Assembly (NCBI GenBank): GCA_031411235.1
Contig: JANOAR010000211.1
Location: 1 to 10,148 of the forward strand
Source of the DNA: JANOAR01 sp031411235
GTDB taxonomy: Bacteria > Verrucomicrobiota > Verrucomicrobiia > Verrucomicrobiales > Verrucomicrobiaceae
Reading direction: 5' to 3'
DNA length: 10,148 nucleotides
The translations under genes and the position numbers were made by a program. The notes under the pieces are model-generated. The model saw only the letters and a list, made by a program, of their open reading frames with translations. It was not told where the DNA came from and did not search any database. Of this stretch, positions 7,249 to 10,148 are shown piece by piece. Every line of letters begins with the position of its first letter. Position 1 is the stretch's first letter.

Positions 7249-7776
7249 ATGCCCCAGCCATCCGAACACGAACGCCACGCCCAGTTTCTCCGCCATTATG
7301 CGGAGAGCGAGGTGGCACTGCACACGTTCGTGCGATCGCTGGTGCCCACAAGGCAGATGGCCTCGGAGGTGATGCAGGACGTCATCCTCGTGCTGTGGGA
7401 GAAGTTTGAATCGGCGGCGGACTTTCAAGGCTGGGCCTTCGGCGTGGCGAGAAACGTGGTCATGCGGCAGCTCCGCAGCCTGTCGCGCGATCGGCATGTC
7501 TTTGATGATGCACTCGTGAACCAGCTCGCGGACGACGCGGTCACATTAGTCCAGGAGCATGATCGCCACCGCGAGGCGCTGGAGCACTGCCTGGGCAAGC
7601 TGCCCGCACCGCAGCGCGAACTGGTGCTCACCGCTTACACGAAAGGCGTGCGCATGGATGATCTCGCCACCCGGCGCGGGCAGACACCCATGTCACTTTA
7701 CAAACTGCTGCACCGCATCCGGCAAAGCCTGCTGGACTGTGTGCAGCGCACCCTGACCCAGGAGGAAACAGCATGA
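7249..7776 (+). CDS. ECF RNA polymerase sigma factor, Rhodopirellula/Verrucomicrobium type
   Basis: This 175-residue protein has the two-domain form of ECF sigma factors. Residues about 12-80 are region 2 (FLRHYAESEVALHTFVRSLV, MASEVMQDVILVLWEKF, DFQGWAFGVARNVVMRQLR), which binds core polymerase and the -10 element. Residues about 118-165 are region 4 (LPAPQRELVLTAYTKGVRMDDLATRRG, then SLYKLLHRIRQSLLDCV), which reads the -35 element. The RGQTPMSLYKLLHRIR form of the last helix is typical of the PVC-specific group. I chose ATG 7249 over the in-frame TTG at 7237, because region 2 begins the usual short distance after it; neither start has a Shine-Dalgarno sequence. The stop codon overlaps the next start (ATGA), so sigma factor and membrane partner are made together. 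The likely role is to switch on an extracellular-stress or nutrient regulon, perhaps including the following propeller gene. Confidence 0.93.
   Translation: MPQPSEHERHAQFLRHYAESEVALHTFVRSLVPTRQMASEVMQDVILVLWEKFESAADFQGWAFGVARNVVMRQLRSLSRDRHVFDDALVNQLADDAVTLVQEHDRHREALEHCLGKLPAPQRELVLTAYTKGVRMDDLATRRGQTPMSLYKLLHRIRQSLLDCVQRTLTQEETA
7760..7765 (+). promoter_or_regulatory. Strong Shine-Dalgarno sequence for the anti-sigma-like gene
   Basis: AGGAGG lies inside the end of the sigma-factor gene, seven bases before ATG 7773. It is the only full-consensus ribosome site I see in front of a gene in this window. It fixes the start of the downstream gene and, with the ATGA overlap, points to translational coupling. 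Confidence 0.85.
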
Positions 7777-8726
7777 ACACAGATTGGCATGATCTCATTC
7801 AACGGCACATGGCCGGAACTCTCGATGATGCAGAGAACGACGCACTCCAAGATGCCCTCAGCACCGACGCTGAACTGCGCCGGATGTATCTCCATTACAT
7901 GAACCTCGACGTGGCCCTGGAGGCCCACGCCTCGACGGCAAACGCCACGCGTCATTTGTTGATGGCCCTGCCTGAATGCAACACTCCGCGAGGCACTCGG
8001 TGGCTCTCCTGGCGTCCGCTAACCGCAGCGGCTGCCGGGATTGTGTTTGGCATCTTTTGCACGTCGGTGGTGTTCGGCTATGTCGCGCCTTCGTTGGGAA
8101 AGGTGATCACGCTGTTGCAGGAGAGCTTTGAGGCCGCGCCTGCGCCGCTGGTGACGGGGGTGCCGATTGAGCCGGGGCGATGGAGTGGCGATTACTCAGA
8201 GGTTGTGGGCGAGCAGCAGGGAGTGAAGCCGGAGAGCGGGAAGAAGATGCTGCGGCTCCAGCGGGGGGACTACGAGGGGAAGACAAACGCCAAAGGCAGT
8301 CACGTCGCTGACATTTACCGGCTGATTGATGTGCGGCCCTATCGTCAGGAGTTCGCAGATGGCTCCGCAGTGGTGCAGTTGTCCGCCGGGTTCAATGCGT
8401 TCGAGTTTCCACACGGGGAAACTTACACCGGCAAGATGACCCTCCATGCGTTCGACGCGGAGACCGCGACCAATGGTTCCTTGCGCGCAGCCAGCGCATG
8501 GGATGAGAGCTGCCTCGGGGCCGCTGCCACGGGGCCGACGAGGCTGGATCTAAATCCGGCGACCTGGCAGTGGATGACCACGGATCTGCGGCTGCCCGCC
8601 AACACGGACTTCCTGCTGATTCACCTCATCATCCCCGGCGGGCCGGGCACTCACGCGCAGGAGGGCTTTGCCGGGCACTACATCGATGATGTCCGCCTCA
8701 CGCTGCGCCACAGCCCGCTGAGGTGA
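7773..8726 (+). CDS. Membrane-anchored anti-sigma-like protein with a large extracytoplasmic beta-rich domain
   Basis: The 317-residue protein overlaps the sigma gene by four bases. Residues 1-55 are a helical, acidic segment (HDLIQRHMAGTLDDAENDALQDAL ... AELRRMYLHYMNLDVAL) of the kind found at the N-terminus of FecR/anti-sigma partners in Planctomycetes and Verrucomicrobia. It lacks the His-Cys-Cys zinc motif of ZAS anti-sigma domains. Residues about 83-105 (TAAAAGIVFGIFCTSVVFGYVA) form one membrane helix; Arg76 and Arg81 before it suit an N-inside orientation. The remaining 210 residues would be outside. They look like a single beta-sandwich ending in HYIDDVRLTL, the closing strand typical of galactose-binding-like or carbohydrate-binding modules, and there is no FecR-domain signature. 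I infer that the outer domain senses a ligand or envelope state and that the inner helices hold the sigma factor. A role other than anti-sigma is possible, but the coupling to the sigma gene argues for it. Confidence 0.82.
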   Translation: MNTDWHDLIQRHMAGTLDDAENDALQDALSTDAELRRMYLHYMNLDVALEAHASTANATRHLLMALPECNTPRGTRWLSWRPLTAAAAGIVFGIFCTSVVFGYVAPSLGKVITLLQESFEAAPAPLVTGVPIEPGRWSGDYSEVVGEQQGVKPESGKKMLRLQRGDYEGKTNAKGSHVADIYRLIDVRPYRQEFADGSAVVQLSAGFNAFEFPHGETYTGKMTLHAFDAETATNGSLRAASAWDESCLGAAATGPTRLDLNPATWQWMTTDLRLPANTDFLLIHLIIPGGPGTHAQEGFAGHYIDDVRLTLRHSPLR

Positions 8727-8771
8727 AAGATCCAGCAAGAGCCACAGCACGAACTCTCTCACCCAACAAAA

Positions 8772-10148
8772 ATGAACAACCTAAAAATAAATCCCGCCAT
8801 CACCCGCCGCCATTTCACTCGCACCCTCGCCCGGACCGGTGCGGTGCTGGCCCTTGGAAGCGCCTTGCCGGCCTTCGCGGCCAAAGCAAAAAAGGGGCAA
8901 GGAAAAACCCCGCCATCGGCTCCGGCTCAGGGTGACTCAACACAGCCGAAATATGAGACCAAAGTCCTCTGGGATTTTAGCGGCTGCATTGAAGACCGCT
9001 TCATGGACCGAGTCACTACCCATGTTTACAACGGCAATGTCTATGTGTGGGTTCTATTGCCGGGGCTGAAGACGCACATTGTCAAAGTGCCGCTCGATGG
9101 CGGCAAGGCGCAGATGTTTCCGCTCATGCCGGGGCACGTCACGGGGGATGATCCGCACCGGTTTTACACCATCGGTGCGGATGCGCTGGGTTACATTCAT
9201 GTGGTAGGTGATATGCACTCGTCCGCGCATGTGAAGCATTGGATTTCCAAGAAGCCAGAAGACATCTCCGAATTCGTTTTTACCTCGGACGATGGCGAGA
9301 ACAAGCGGCCTCAAGGATACAACGTCACTTACCCGCACCTGTTCCGCGGTCCGGATGGCGTGCTCTACCATTCGATCCGCTGTGCCGATCCAGTCTGGGG
9401 CGTCGGCATCAGTGTGCTGGATGTTAACACGCAGACCTGGTCCATGCTCGGGGCCGATGTGCCCGCCAGCGAACTTCACGGCAAACGCGAGAACAAGAAG
9501 ACCAAGGGCAAACCGCTAACGGCATGGGAAGACAATGGCGAGGGTGGCAATTTCTCTTACACGCAGCCGCACGCGCACATTGCCTGGGACAAGAGCAAGC
9601 GGATGCATGTGGTGTTTGGCTTGCTCAACGAAAATACGCCGTCGGCCAAAGGCAGGCACACTGGCAGTGATGTGCTTTACGCCTATTCCGACGATGGTGG
9701 CAAAACCTTCCGCCGCAGCGATGGGTCGCAGATTCAATTACCGATGCGCGCCGAGGCCGGTCTGCATCAGGCGGATGTCGTTTACTCCCGACACGACGGG
9801 CCACCTCCGTGGGTGGGGCTCAATCCGACGATCCACATCGACGACAAAAACCGGCCGTTGGTAGGGGCTGAGGATCACAAGACGGGCTGGCATCATCTCG
9901 TCCTGGAAAAGGGCAAATGGACTGAACTGGTGAAAAGCACCAGTTCTCCAACAAGTAATCAGACGGCGAAGCCGAACGATGAGGATGAGGACGATGATTC
10001 GGAAAAGGTGGACGTTTCCAAACTCGCTCTCCCCTACAAGCCGCATCATCCGAATCCGGAATACCTGCACGAGACGGGAAACCTTGTTTACACCGTTTTC
10101 CCCGAGAAGGATCGCTTCCATGGCGACAAACCGAAACACCATCGAATT
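8772..10148 (+). CDS. Tat-exported BNR-4 repeat (beta-propeller) protein, 3' partial
   Basis: The frame is open from ATG 8772 to the last base of the window (459 codons, no stop), so the C-terminus is missing. Residues 11-20 (ITRRHFTRTL) followed by a hydrophobic stretch ending AFAA form a twin-arginine signal peptide, so the protein is probably exported folded. After a Lys/Pro/Ala-rich linker (37-60), the body matches the BNR-4 propeller family (PF15892 type): GDMHSSAHVKHWISKKPEDISEF (blade with His149, His153, His156), VTYPHLFRGPDGVLYHSIR (Tyr187, His189), QPHAHIAWD (His267, His269) and an Asp box at 306-313 (SDDGGKTF). Some beta-propeller polysaccharide lyases, such as ulvan lyases, use His/Tyr pairs on this fold, so a lyase is possible but unproven. 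Residues 402-411 form an acidic insert (NDEDEDDDSE) between blades. The gene follows the anti-sigma gene by 45 bases and may belong to its operon or regulon. No Shine-Dalgarno sequence is seen; the Tat motif supports the start. Confidence 0.88.
   Translation, partial: MNNLKINPAITRRHFTRTLARTGAVLALGSALPAFAAKAKKGQGKTPPSAPAQGDSTQPKYETKVLWDFSGCIEDRFMDRVTTHVYNGNVYVWVLLPGLKTHIVKVPLDGGKAQMFPLMPGHVTGDDPHRFYTIGADALGYIHVVGDMHSSAHVKHWISKKPEDISEFVFTSDDGENKRPQGYNVTYPHLFRGPDGVLYHSIRCADPVWGVGISVLDVNTQTWSMLGADVPASELHGKRENKKTKGKPLTAWEDNGEGGNFSYTQPHAHIAWDKSKRMHVVFGLLNENTPSAKGRHTGSDVLYAYSDDGGKTFRRSDGSQIQLPMRAEAGLHQADVVYSRHDGPPPWVGLNPTIHIDDKNRPLVGAEDHKTGWHHLVLEKGKWTELVKSTSSPTSNQTAKPNDEDEDDDSEKVDVSKLALPYKPHHPNPEYLHETGNLVYTVFPEKDRFHGDKPKHHRI

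Noticed and set aside
7157..7372. Short frame starting in the spacer before the sigma gene
   Set aside because: It overlaps the sigma factor in another frame, has no domain, and ends inside region 2 coding sequence.

Overview
The window (about 10.1 kb, GC-rich) reads as a chromosomal stretch from a PVC-superphylum bacterium, most likely a Verrucomicrobiota (Prosthecobacter/Verrucomicrobium-like), with Planctomycetes or Lentisphaerae as alternatives. The clues are the ECF sigma factor of the Rhodopirellula/Verrucomicrobium type paired with a one-pass membrane anti-sigma-like protein, a PVC-style LacI regulator, large exported beta-propeller proteins, and few recognisable Shine-Dalgarno sequences. 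No gene was matched against a database; all names come from reading the translations.

Layout. Positions 1-453 hold the 3' end of a gene that appears to be a second FAD-dependent oxidoreductase, followed after 6 bases by a complete exported FAD-dependent oxidoreductase with PKD-like and golvesin/xanthan-lyase-like C-terminal domains (460-2712). This pair converges on a LacI-family regulator (3802-2765, minus strand). The 52-base gap between them carries two back-to-back hairpins, the second of which contains the lacI stop codon. lacI is divergent from a 1064-residue exported protein (3876-7070) that joins a sialidase-like propeller to a GH32/GH43-like propeller with a C-terminal beta-sandwich. 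The 73-base divergent spacer holds a perfect inverted repeat touching the lacI start, a plausible operator.

The right-hand part is a regulatory cassette: ECF sigma factor (7249-7776), a translationally coupled membrane anti-sigma-like protein with a large beta-rich outer domain (7773-8726), and a Tat-exported BNR-4 propeller protein that runs off the right edge (8772-10148).

Taken together this looks like a glycan-acquisition region: exported propeller enzymes and lectin-like proteins, exported flavin oxidoreductases with polysaccharide-lyase-associated domains, and two regulators, one of the cytoplasmic ligand-binding type (LacI) and one transmembrane (ECF/anti-sigma). No substrate can be named from the sequence alone. 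I found no tRNA, rRNA, CRISPR array, transposase or phage gene.
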